A stretch of 64,000 nucleotides of DNA, taken from contig NC_088324.1 in NCBI RefSeq assembly GCF_910592395.1, positions 4,118,953 to 4,182,952 of the forward strand, given 5' to 3'. Origin of the DNA: Lineus longissimus (Eukaryota; Nemertea; Pilidiophora; Heteronemertea; Lineidae). Below, in pieces: positions 49,088-62,838 of the stretch. The translations under genes and the position numbers were made by a program. The notes under the pieces were generated by a model that worked only from the letters and a program-made list of their open reading frames with translations, did not search any database and had not been told where the DNA came from. Position 1 is the stretch's first letter. Each line of letters begins with the position of its first letter.

Positions 49088-52000
49088 TTGTCATTCGATA
49101 GCAATATTACACGACTGGCGATGAAAGTTGGTCGGAGATGGTGCTCGTCGCGACCGATCACGTTCATTTTGGTTATACAGAGTCAAGATGACCGATTGGA
49201 CAAATTGAGACTGCAATTTCGAGATTCTGCGATGATAAGTTGTCATTCTACGTGCAATATTACACGACTTGCGATGACGGTCAGTCGGCGATGGCGCTCG
49301 TTGCGACCGATCACGCTCATTTTGGTTATACAGAGTCGAGATGACAGATGGACAAACTGAGACCGCAATTTCGAGATTCTGCGATGATAAGTTTTCATTT
49401 GACTAGCGATATTACACGACTGGCGATGACGGTCGGTCGGCGATGGCGCTCGTCGTGACCGATCACGCTCATTTTGGTTATACAGAGTCGAGATGCCCGA
49501 TTGGACAAACTGAGACTGCAATTTCGAGATTCTACGATGATAAGTTGTCGTTCGATAGCGATATTACACGACTGGCGATGAATGTCGGTCGGAGATGGTG
49601 CGCGTCGCGACCGATCACGTTCATTTGGTTATACAGAGTCAAGATGACCGATTGGACAAACTGAGACTGCAATTTCGAGATTCTGCGATGATAAGTTGTC
49701 ATTCGACTAGCGATATTACACGACTGGCGATGACTGTCGGTCGGCGATGGCGTTGTCGCGAACGATCACGTTCATTTTGGTTATACAGAGTCAAGATGAC
49801 TGATTGGACAAACTGAGACCGCAATTTCGAGATTCTGCGATGATAAGTTGTCATTCGACTAGCGATATTACACGACTGGCGATGACTGTCGGTCGACGAT
49901 GGCGTTGTCGCGAACGATCACGTTCATTTTGGTTATACAGAGTCAAGATGACCAATTGGACAAATTGAGACCGCAATTTCGAGATTCTGCGATGATAAGT
50001 TGTCATTCGACTAGCGATATTACACGACTGGCGATGACTGTCGGTCGACGATGGCGTTGTCGCGAACGATCACGTTCATTTTGGTTATACAGAGTCAAGA
50101 TGACCGATTGGACAAACTGAGACCGCAATTTCGAGATTCTGCGATTATAAGTTGTCATTCGACTAGAGATAATACACGACTAGCGATGACAGTTGGTCGG
50201 TGATGGCGCTCGTCGCGACTGATCACGGTCATTTTGGTTATACAGAGTTGGAATGAGCGATTGGACAAACTGAGACCACAATTTCGAGATTCTGCGATGA
50301 TAAGTTGTCATTCGATAGCAATATTACACGACTGGCGATGAAAGTTGGTTGGAGATGGTGCTCGTCGCGACCGATCACGTTCATTTTGGTTATACAGAGT
50401 CAAGATGACCGATTGGACAAATTGAGACTGCAATTTCGAGATTCTGCGATGATAAGTTGTCATTCTACGTGCAATATTACACGACTTGCGATGACGGTCA
50501 GTCGGCGATGGCGCTCGTCGCGACCGATCACGCTCATTTTGGTTATACAGAGTCGAGATGACAGATGGACAAACTGAGACCGCAATTTCGAGATTCTGCG
50601 ATGATAAGTTTTCATTTGACTAGCGATATTACACGACTGGCGATGACGGTCGGTCGGCGATGGCGCTCGTCGTGACCGATCACGCTCATTTTGGTTATAC
50701 AGAGTCGAGATGCCCGATTGGACAAACTGAGACTGCAATTTCGAGATTCTACGATGATAAGTTGTCGTTCGATAGCGATATTACACGACTGGCGATGAAT
50801 GTCGGTCGGAGATGGTGCGCGTCGCGACCGATCACGTTCATTTGGTTATACAGAGTCAAGATGACCGATTGGACAAACTGAGACCGCAATTTCGAGATTC
50901 TGCGATGATAAGTTGTCATTCGACTAGCGATATTACACGACTGGCGATGACTGTCGGTCGGCGATGGCGTTGTCGCGAACGATCACGTTCATTTTGGTTA
51001 TACAGAGTCAAGATGACTGATTGGACAAACTGAGACCGCAATTTCGAGATTCTGCGATGATAAGTTGTCATTCGACTAGAGATATTACACGACTAGCGAT
51101 GACAGTTGGTCGGTGATGGCGCTCGTCGCGACCGATCACGGTCATTTTGGTTATACAGAGTCGGGATGAGCGATTGGACAAACTGAGACCACAATTTCAA
51201 GATTCTGCGATGATAAGTTGTCATTCGATAGCAATATTACACTACTGGCGATGAAAATCGGTCGGTGATGGCGCTCGTCGCGACCGATCACGGTCATTTT
51301 GGTTATACAGAGTCGGGATGAGCGATTGGACAAACTGAGACCACAATTTCAAGATTCTGCGATGATAAGTTGTCATTCGATAGCAATATTACACGACTGG
51401 CGATGAAAGTTGGTCGGAGATGGTGCTCGTCGCGACCGATCACGTTCATTTTGGTTATACAGAGTCAAGATGACCGATTGGACAAATTGAGACTGCAATT
51501 TCGAGATTCTGCGATGATAAGTTGTCATTCTACGTGCAATATTACACGACTTGCGATGACGGTCAGTCGGCGATGGCGCTCGTTGCGACCGATCACGCTC
51601 ATTTTGGTTATACAGAGTCGAGATGACAGATGGACAAACTGAGACCGCAATTTCGAGATTCTGCGATGATAAGTTTTCATTTGACTAGCGATATTACACG
51701 ACTGGCGATGACGGTCGGTCGGCGATGGCGCTCGTCGTGACCGATCACGCTCATTTTGGTTATACAGAGTCGAGATGCCCGATTGGACAAACTGAGACTG
51801 CAATTTCGAGATTCTACGATGATAAGTTGTCGTTCGATAGCGATATTACACGACTGGCGATGAATGTCGGTCGGAGATGGTGCGCGTCGCGACCGATCAC
51901 GTTCATTTGGTTATACAGAGTCAAGATGACCGATTGGACAAACTGAGACTGCAATTTCGAGATTCTGCGATGATAAGTTGTCATTCGACTAGCGATATTA

Positions 52001-53380
52001 CACGACTGGCGATGACTGTCGGTCGGCGATGGCGTTGTCGCGAACGATCACGTTCATTTTGGTTATACAGAGTCAAGATGACTGATTGGACAAACTGAGA
52101 CCGCAATTTCGAGATTCTGCGATGATAAGTTGTCATTCGACTAGCGATATTACACGACTGGCGATGACTGTCGGTCGACGATGGCGTTGTCGCGAACGAT
52201 CACGTTCATTTTGGTTATACAGAGTCAAGATGACCAATTGGACAAATTGAGACCGCAATTTCGAGATTCTGCGATGATAAGTTGTCATTCGACTAGCGAT
52301 ATTACACGACTGGCGATGACTGTCGGTCGACGATGGCGTTGTCGCGAACGATCACGTTCATTTTGGTTATACAGAGTCAAGATGACCGATTGGACAAACT
52401 GAGACCGCAATTTCGAGATTCTGCGATTATAAGTTGTCATTCGACTAGAGATAATACACGACTAGCGATGACAGTTGGTCGGTGATGGCGCTCGTCGCGA
52501 CTGATCACGGTCATTTTGGTTATACAGAGTTGGAATGAGCGATTGGACAAACTGAGACCACAATTTCGAGATTCTGCGATGATAAGTTGTCATTCGATAG
52601 CAATATTACACGACTGGCGATGAAAGTTGGTTGGAGATGGTGCTCGTCGCGACCGATCACGTTCATTTTGGTTATACAGAGTCAAGATGACCGATTGGAC
52701 AAATTGAGACTGCAATTTCGAGATTCTGCGATGATAAGTTGTCATTCTACGTGCAATATTACACGACTTGCGATGACGGTCAGTCGGCGATGGCGCTCGT
52801 CGCGACCGATCACGCTCATTTTGGTTATACAGAGTCGAGATGACAGATGGACAAACTGAGACCGCAATTTCGAGATTCTGCGATGATAAGTTTTCATTTG
52901 ACTAGCGATATTACACGACTGGCGATGACGGTCGGTCGGCGATGGCGCTCGTCGTGACCGATCACGCTCATTTTGGTTATACAGAGTCGAGATGCCCGAT
53001 TGGACAAACTGAGACTGCAATTTCGAGATTCTACGATGATAAGTTGTCGTTCGATAGCGATATTACACGACTGGCGATGAATGTCGGTCGGAGATGGTGC
53101 GCGTCGCGACCGATCACGTTCATTTGGTTATACAGAGTCAAGATGACCGATTGGACAAACTGAGACCGCAATTTCGAGATTCTGCGATGATAAGTTGTCA
53201 TTCGACTAGCGATATTACACGACTGGCGATGACTGTCGGTCGGCGATGGCGTTGTCGCGAACGATCACGTTCATTTTGGTTATACAGAGTCAAGATGACT
53301 GATTGGACAAACTGAGACCGCAATTTCGAGATTCTGCGATGATAAGTTGTCATTCGACTAGAGATATTACACGACTAGCG
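49088..53380 (+). repeat. Tandem pair of 15-monomer units (2,282 bp)
   Basis: Markers at 49,088, 50,305, 51,370 and 52,587 are spaced 1,217, 1,065 and 1,217 bases: an 8-monomer and a 7-monomer subunit alternate, giving a 15-monomer unit. A one-base deletion variant (CATTTGGTTATAC with three T) occurs at about 49,622, 50,839, 51,904 and 53,121 with the same spacing. The second copy is followed to about 53,380. Confidence 0.8.
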
Positions 53381-55108
53381 ATGACAGTTGGTCGGGGATG
53401 GTGCTCGTCGCGACCGATCACGCTCATTTTGGTTATACAGAGTCGAGATGACCGATTGGACAAACTGAGACCACAATTTCAAGATTCTGCGATGATAAGT
53501 TGTCATTCGATAGCAATATTACACTACTGGCGATGAAAATCGGTCGGCGATGGCGCTCGTCGCGACCGATCACGTTCATTTTGGTTATACAGAGTCAAGA
53601 TGACCGATTGGACAAACTGAGACCGCAATTTCGAGATTCTGCGTTGATAAGTTTTCATTCGACTGGCAATATTACGCGACTGGCGATGACGGTCGGTCGG
53701 CGAAGGCGCTCGTCGCGACCGATCACACTCATTTTGGTTATACAGAGTCGAGATGCCCAATTGGACAAACTGAGACTGCAATTTCGAGATTCTACGATGA
53801 TAAGTTGTCGTTCGATAGCGATATTACAGGACTGGCGATGAATGTCGGTCGGAGATGGTGCTCGTCGCGACCGATCACGTTCATTTTGGTTATACAGAGT
53901 CAAGATGACCGATTGGACAAACTGAGACCGCAATTTCGAGATTCTGCGATGATAAGTTGTCATTCGACTAGCGATATTACACGACTGGCGATGACTGTCG
54001 GTCGACGATGGCGTTGTCGCGAACGATCACGTTCATTTTGGTTATACAGAGTCAAGATGACCGATTGGACAAACTGAGACCGCAATTTCGAGATTCTGCG
54101 ATTATAAGTTGTCATTCGACTAGAGATAATACATGACTAGCGATGACAGTTGGTCGGTGATGGCGCTCGTCGCGACTGATCACGGTCATTTTGGTTATAC
54201 AGAGTTGGAATGAGCGATTGGACAAACTGAGACCACAATTTCGAGATTCTGCGATGATAAGTTGTCATTCGATAGCAATATTACACGACTGGCGATGAAA
54301 GTTGGTCGGAGATGGTGCTCGTCGCGACCGATCACGTTCATTTTGGTTATACAGAGTCAAGATGACCGATTGGACAAATTGAGACTGCAATTTCGAGATT
54401 CTGCGATGATAAGTTGTCATTCTACGTGCAATATTACACGACTTGCGATGACGGTCAGTCGGCGATGGCGCTCGTCGCGACCGATCACGCTCATTTTGGT
54501 TATACAGAGTCGAGATGACAGATGGACAAACTGAGACCGCAATTTCAAGATTCTGCGATGATAAGTTTTCATTCGACTAGCGATATTACACGACTGGCGA
54601 TGACGGTCGGTCGGCGAAGGCGCTCGTCGCGACCGATCACACTCATTTTGGTTATACAGAGTCGAGATGCCCAATTGGACAAACTGAGACTGCAATTTCG
54701 AGATTCTACGATGATAAGTTGTCGTTCGATAGCGATATTACACGACTGGCGATGAATGTCGGTCGGAGATGGTGCTCGTCGCGACCGATCACGTTCATTT
54801 TGGTTATACAGAGTCAAGATGACCGATTGGACAAACTGAGACCGCAATTTCGAGATTCTGCGATGATAAGTTGTCATTCGACTAGCGATATTACACGACT
54901 GGCGATGACTGTCGGTCGGCGATGGCGTTGTCGCGAACGATCACGTTCATTTTGGTTATACAGAGTCAAGATGACCGATTGGACAAACTGAGACCGCAAT
55001 TTCGAGATTCTGCGATGATAAGTTGTCATTCGACTAGAGATATTACACGACTAGCGATGACAGTTGGTCGGTGATGGCGCTCGTCGCGACCGATCACGCT
55101 CATTTTGG

Positions 55109-58100
55109 TTATACAGAGTCGGAATGAGCGATTGGACAAACTGAGACCACAATTTCGAGATTCTGCGATGATAAGTTGTCATTCGATAGCAAAATTACAC
55201 GACTGGCGATGAAAGTTGGCCGGAGATGGTGCTCGTCGCGACCGATCACGTTCATTTTGGTTATACAGAGTCGAGATGACTGATGGACAAACTGAGACCG
55301 CAATTTCGAGATTCTGCGATGATAAGTTGTCATTCTACTAGCGATATTACACGACTGGCGATGACGGTCGGTCGGTGATGGCGCTCGTCGCGACCGATCA
55401 CGCTCATTTTGTTTATACAGAGTCGAGATGCCCGATTGGACAAACTGAGACTGCAATTTCGAGATTCTACGATGATAAGTTGTCGTTCGATAGCGATATT
55501 ACACGACTGGCGATGAATGTCGGTCGGAGATGGTGCGCGTCGCGACCGATCACGTTCATTTTGGTTATACAGAGTCAAGATGACCAATTGGACAAACTGA
55601 GACCGCAATTTCGAGATTCTGCGATGATAAGTTGTCATTCGACTAGCGATATTACACGACTGGCGATAACTGTCGGTCGGCGATGGCGTTGTCGCGAACG
55701 ATCACGTTCATTTTGGTTATACAGAGTCAAGATGACCGATTGGACAAAATGAGACCGCAATTTCGAGATTCTGCGATGATAAGTTGTCATTCGACTAGAG
55801 ATATTACACGACTAGCTATGACAGTTGGTCGGTGATGGCGCTCGTCGCGACCGATCACGGTCATTCTGGTTATACAGAGTCGGAATGAGCGATTGGACAA
55901 ACTGAGACCACAATTTCGAGATTCTGCGATGATAAGTTGTCATTCGATAGCAATATTACACGACTGGCGATGAAAGTTGGTCGGAGATGGTGCTCGTCGC
56001 GACCGATCACGTTCATTTTGGTTATACAGAGTCAAGATGACCGATTGGACAAATTCAGACTGCAATTTCGAGATTCTCCGATGATAAGTTGTCATTCTAC
56101 GTGCAATATTACACGACTTGCGATGACGGTCGGTCGGCGATGGCGCTCGTCGCGACCGATCACGCTCATTTTGGTTATACAGAGTCGAGATGACCGATGG
56201 ACAAACTGAGACTGCATTTTCGAGATTCTGTGATGATAAGTTGTCACTCGACTAACGATATAAGACTAGTGGCGATGAAGGTCGGTCGGCGATGGCGCTC
56301 GTCGCGACCGATCACGCTCATTTTGGTTATACAGAGTCGAGATGACTGATGGACAAACTGAGACCGCAATTTCGAGATTCTGCGATGATAAGTTTTCATT
56401 CGACTAGCGATATTACACAACTGGCGATGACGGTCGGTCGGCGATGGCGCTCGTCGCGACCGATCACGCTCATTTTGGTTATACAGAGTCGAGATGACCG
56501 ATGGACAAACTGAGACTGCATTTTCGAGATTCTGTGATGATAAGTTGTCACTCGACTAACGATATAAGGCTAGTGGCGATGAAGGTCGGTCGGCGATGGC
56601 GCTCGTCGCGACCGATCACGCTCATTTTGGTTATACAGAGTCGAGATGACTGATGGACAAACTGAGACCGCAATTTCGAGATTCTGCGATGATAAGTTTT
56701 TATTCGACTGGCAATATTACGCGACTGGCGATGACGGTCGGTCGGCGAAGGCGCTCGTCGCGACCGATCACACTCATTTTGGTTATACAGAGTCGAGATG
56801 CCCAATTGGACAAACTGAGACTGCAATTTCGAGATTCTACGATGATAAGTTGTCGTTCGATAGCGATATTACACGACTGGTGATGAATGTCGGTCGGAGA
56901 TGGTGCTCGTCGCGACCGATCACGTTCATTTTGGTTATACAGAGTCAAGATGACCGATTGGACAAACTGAGACCGCAATTTCGAGATTCTGCGATGATAA
57001 GTTGTCATTCGACTAGCGATATTACACGACTGGCGATGACTGTCGGTCGGCGATGGCGTTGTCGCGAACGATCACGTTCATTTTGGTTATACAGAGTCAA
57101 GATGACCGATTGGACAAACTGAGACCGCAATTTCGAGATTCTGCGATGATAAGTTGTCATTCGACTAGAGATATTACACGACTAGCGATGACAGTTGGTC
57201 GGTGATGGCGCTCGTCGCGACCGATCACGGTCATTTTCGTTATACAGAGTCGGAATGAGCGATTGGGCAAACTGAGACCACAATTTCAAGATTCTGCGAT
57301 GATAAGTTGTCATTCGATAGCAAAATTACACGACTGGCGATGAAAGTTGGCCGGAGATGGTGCTCGTCGCGACCGATCACGTTCATTTTGGTTATACAGA
57401 GTCGAGATGACTGATGGACAAACTGAGACCGCAATTTCGAGATTCTGCGATGATAAGTTGTCATTCGACTAGCGATATTACACGACTGGCGATGACGGTC
57501 GGTCGGCGATGGCGCTCGTCGCGACCGATCACGCTCATTTTGTTTATACAGAGTCGAGATGCCCGATTGGACAAACTGAGACTGCAATTTCGAGATTCTA
57601 CGATGATAAGTTGTCGTTCGATAGCGATATTACACGACTGGCGATGAATGTCGGTCGGAGATGGTGCGCGTCGCGACCGATCACGTTCATTTTGGTCATA
57701 CAGAGTCAAGATGACCAATTGGACAAACTGAGACCGCAATTTCGAGATTCTGCGATGATAAGTTGTCATTCGACTAGCGATATTACACGACTGGCGATAA
57801 CTGTCGGTCGGCGATGGCGTTGTCGCGAACGATCACGTTTATTTTGGTTATACAGAGTCAAGATGACCGATTGGACAAAATGAGACCGCAATTTCGAGAT
57901 TCTGCGATGATAAGTTGTCATTCGACTAGAGATATTACACGACTAGCTATGACAGTTGGTCGGTGATGGCGCTCGTCGCGACCGATCACGGTCATTCTGG
58001 TTATACAGAGTCGGAATGAGCGATTGGACAAACTGAGACCACAATTTCGAGATTCTGCGATGATAAGTTGTCATTCGATAGCAATATTACACGACTGGCG

Positions 58101-58400
58101 ATGAAAGTTGGTCGGAGATGGTGCTCGTCGCGACCGATCACGTTCATTTTGGTTATACAGAGTCAAGATGACCGATTGGACAAATTCAGACTGCAATTTC
58201 GAGATTCTGCGATGATAAGTTGTCATTCTACGTGCAATATTACACGACTTGCGATGACGGTCGGTCGGCGATGGCGCTCGTCGCGACCGATCACGCTCAT
58301 TTTGGTTATACAGAGTCGAGATGACCGATGGACAAACTGAGACTGCATTTTCGAGATTCTGTGATGATAAGTTGTCACTCGACTAACGATATAAGACTAG
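55109..58400 (+). repeat. 14-monomer unit (2,131 bp) repeated
   Basis: Variants at 55,109, 55,330 and 55,937 recur at 57,240, 57,461 and 58,068, all 2,131 bases later. They include the uncommon changes CATTTTGTTTATAC and GACAAATTCAGAC, which are shared by both copies and so predate the duplication. Confidence 0.75.
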
Positions 58401-59894
58401 TGGCGATGAAGGTCGGTCGGCGATGGCGCTCGTCGCGACCGATCACGCTCATTTTGGTTATACAGAGTCGAGATGACTGATGGACAAACTGAGACCGCAA
58501 TTTCGAGATTCTGCGATGATAAGTTTTCATTCGACTAGCGATATTACACAACTGGCGATGACGGTCGGTCGGCGATGGCGCTCGTCGCGACCGATCACGC
58601 TCATTTTGGTTATACAGAGTCGAGATGCCCGATTGGACAAACTAAGACTGTAATTTCGAGATTCTACGATGATAAGTTGTCATTCGATAGCGATATTACA
58701 CGACTGGCGATGAATGTCGGTCGGAGATGGTGCGCGTCGCGACCGATCACGTTCATTTTGGTTATACAGAGTCAAGATGACCGATTGGACAAACTGAGAC
58801 CGCAATTTCGAGATTCTGCGATGATAAGCTGTCATTCGACTAGAGATATTACACGACTAGCGATGACAGTTGGTCGGTGATGGCGCTCGTCGCGACCGAT
58901 CACGCTCATTTTGGTTATACAGAGTCGGAATGAGCGATTGGACAAACTGAGACCACAATTTCGAGATTCTGCGATGATAAGTTGTCATTCGATAGCAATA
59001 TTACACGACTGGCGATGAAAGTTGGTCGTAGATGGTGCTCGTCGCGACCGATCACGTTCATTTTGGTTATACAGAGTCAAGATGACCGATTGGACAAATT
59101 GAGACTGCAATTTCGAGATTCTGCGATGATAAGTTGTCATTCTACGTGCAATATTACACGACTTGCGATGACGGTCGGTCGGCGATGGCGCTCGTCGCGA
59201 CCGATCACGCTCATTTTGGTTATACAGAGTCGAGATGACCGATGGACAAACTGAGACTGCATTTTCGAGATTCTGTGATGATAAGTTGTCACTCGACTAA
59301 CGATATAAGACTAGTGGCGATGAAGGTCGGTCGGCGATGGCGCTCGTCGCGACCGATCACGCTCATTTTGGTTATACAGAGTCGAGATGCCCGATTGGAC
59401 AAACTGAGACTGCAATTTCGAGATTCTACGATGATAAGTTGTCGTTCGATAGCGATATTACACGACTGGCGATGAATGTCGGTCGGAGATGGTGCGCGTC
59501 GCGACCGATCACGTTCATTTGGTTATACAGAGTCAAGATGACCGATTGGACAAACTGAGACCGCAATTTCGAGATTCTGCGATGATAAGTTGTCATTCGA
59601 CTAGCGATATTACACGACTGGCGATGACTGTCGGTCGGCGATGGCGTTGTCGCGAACGATCACGTTCATTTTGGTTATACAGAGTCAAGATGACTGATTG
59701 GACAAACTGAGACCGCAATTTCGAGATTCTGCGATGATAAGTTGTCATTCGACTAGAGATATTACACGACTAGCGATGACAGTTGGTCGGTGATGGCGCT
59801 CGTCGCGACCGATCACGGTCATTTTGGTTATACAGAGTCGGGATGACCGATTGGACAAACTGAGACCACAATTTCAAGATTCTGCGATGATAAG

Positions 59895-62800
59895 TTGTCA
59901 TTCGATAGCAATATTGCACTACTGGCGATGAAAATCGGTCGGCGATGGCGCTCGTCGCGACCGATCACGTTCATTTTGGTTATACAGAGTCAAGATGACC
60001 GATTGGACAAACTGAGACCGCAATTTCGAGATTCTGCGTTGATAAGTTTTCATTCGACTGGCAATATTACGCGACTGGCGATGACGGTCGGTCGGCGAAG
60101 GCGCTCGTCGCGACCGATCACACTCATTTTGGTTATACAGAGTCGAGATGCCCAATTGGACAAACTGAGACTGCAATTTCGAGATTCTACGATGATAAGT
60201 TGTCGTTCGATAGCGATATTACAGGACTGGCGATGAATGTCGGTCGGAGATGGTGCTCGTCGCGACCGATCACGTTCATTTTGGTTATACAGAGTCAAGA
60301 TGACCGATTGGACAAACTGAGACCGCAATTTCGAGATTCTGCGATGATAAGTTGTCATTCGACTAGCGATATTACACGACTGGCGATGACTGTCGGTCGA
60401 CGATGGCGTTGTCGCGAACGATCACGTTCATTTTGGTTATACAGAGTCAAGATGACCGATTGGACAAACTGAGACCGCAATTTCGAGATTCTGCGATTAT
60501 AAGTTGTCATTCGACTAGAGATAATACATGACTAGCGATGACAGTTGGTCGGTGATGGCGCTCGTCGCGACTGATCACGGTCATTTTGGTTATACAGAGT
60601 TGGAATGAGCGATTGGACAAACTGAGACCACAATTTCGAGATTCTGCGATGATAAGTTGTCATTCGATAGCAATATTACACGACTGGCGATGAAAGTTGG
60701 TCGGAGATGGTGCTCGTCGCGACCGATCACGTTCATTTTGGTTATACAGAGTCAAGATGACCGATTGGACAAATTGAGACTGCAATTTCGAGATTCTGCG
60801 ATGATAAGTTGTCATTCTACGTGCAATATTACACGACTTGCGATGACGGTCAGTCGGCGATGGCGCTCGTCGCGACCGATCACGCTCATTTTGGTTATAC
60901 AGAGTCGAGATGACAGATGGACAAACTGAGACCGCAATTTCAAGATTCTGCGATGATAAGTTTTCATTCGACTAGCGATATTACACAACTGGCGATGACG
61001 GTCGGTCGGCGATGGCGCTCGTCGCGACCGATCACGCTCATTTTGGTTATACAGAGTCGAGATGACCGATGGACAAACTGAGACTGCATTTTCGAGATTC
61101 TGTGATGATAAGTTGTCACTCGACTAACGATATAAGACTAGTGGCGATGAAGGTCGGTCGGCGATGGCGCTCGTCGCGACCGATCACGCTCATTTTGGTT
61201 ATACAGAGTCGAGATGCCCGATTGGACAAACTGAGACTGCAATTTCGAGATTCTACGATGATAAGTTGTCGTTCGATAGCGATATTACACGACTGGCGAT
61301 GAATGTCGGTCGGAGATGGTGCGCGTCGCGACCGATCACGTTCATTTGGTTATACAGAGTCAAGATGACCGATTGGACAAACTGAGACCGCAATTTCGAG
61401 ATTCTGCGATGATAAGTTGTCATTCGACTAGCGATATTACACGACTGGCGATGACTGTCGGTCGGCGATGGCGTTGTCGCGAACGATCACGTTCATTTTG
61501 GTTATACAGAGTCAAGATGACTGATTGGACAAACTGAGACCGCAATTTCGAGATTCTGCGATGATAAGTTGTCATTCGACTAGAGATATTACACGACTAG
61601 CGATGACAGTTGGTCGGTGATGGCGCTCGTCGCGACCGATCACGGTCATTTTGGTTATACAGAGTCGAGATGACCGATTGGACAAACTGAGACCACAATT
61701 TCAAGATTCTGCGATGATAAGTTGTCATTCGATAGCAATATTGCACTACTGGCGATGAAAGTCAGTCGGCGATGGCGCTCGTCGCGACCGATCATGTTCA
61801 TTATGGTTATACAGAGTCAAGATGACCGATTGGACAAACTGAGACCGCAATTTCGAGATTCTGCGTTGATAAGTTTTCATTCGACTGGCAATATTACGCG
61901 ACTGGCGATGACGGTCGGTCGGCGAAGGCGCTCGTCGCGACCGATCACACTCATTTTGGTTATACAGAGTCGAGATGCCCAATTGGACAAACTGAGACTG
62001 CAATTTCGAGATTCTACGATGATAAGTTGTCGTTCGATAGCGATATTACAGGACTGGCGATGAATGTCGGTCGGAGATGGTGCTCGTCGCGACCGATCAC
62101 GTTCATTTTGGTTATACAGAGTCAAGATGACCGATTGGACAAACTGAGACCGCAATTTCGAGATTCTGCGATGATAAGTTGTCATTCGACTAGCGATATT
62201 ACACGACTGGCGATGACTGTCGGTCGACGATGGCGTTGTCGCGAACGATCACGTTCATTTTGGTTATACAGAGTCAAGATGACCGATTGGACAAACTGAG
62301 ACCGCAATTTCGAGATTCTGCGATTATAAGTTGTCATTCGACTAGAGATAATACATGACTAGCGATGACAGTTGGTCGGTGATGGCGCTCGTCGCGACTG
62401 ATCACGGTCATTTTGGTTATACAGAGTTGGAATGAGCGATTGGACAAACTGAGACCACAATTTCGAGATTCTGCGATGATAAGTTGTCATTCGATAGCAA
62501 TATTACACGACTGGCGATGAAAGTTGGTCGGAGATGGTGCTCGTCGCGACCGATCACGTTCATTTTGGTTATACAGAGTCAAGATGACCGATTGGACAAA
62601 TTGAGACTGCAATTTCGAGATTCTGCGATGATAAGTTGTCATTCTACGTGCAATATTACACGACTTGCGATGACGGTCAGTCGGCGATGGCGCTCGTCGC
62701 GACCGATCACGCTCATTTTGGTTATACAGAGTCGAGATGACAGATGGACAAACTGAGACCGCAATTTCAAGATTCTGCGATGATAAGTTTTCATTCGACT
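59895..62800 (+). repeat. 12-monomer unit (1,827 bp) repeated
   Basis: Variants at 59,895, 60,200 and 60,657 recur 1,827 bases later (61,722, 62,027, 62,484). The first copy also matches 53,500-54,530 at offset 6,395. Three generations of duplication are thus visible, each a whole number of monomers. Confidence 0.75.
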
Positions 62801-62838
62801 AGCGATATTACACAACTGGCGATGACGGTCGGTCGGCG

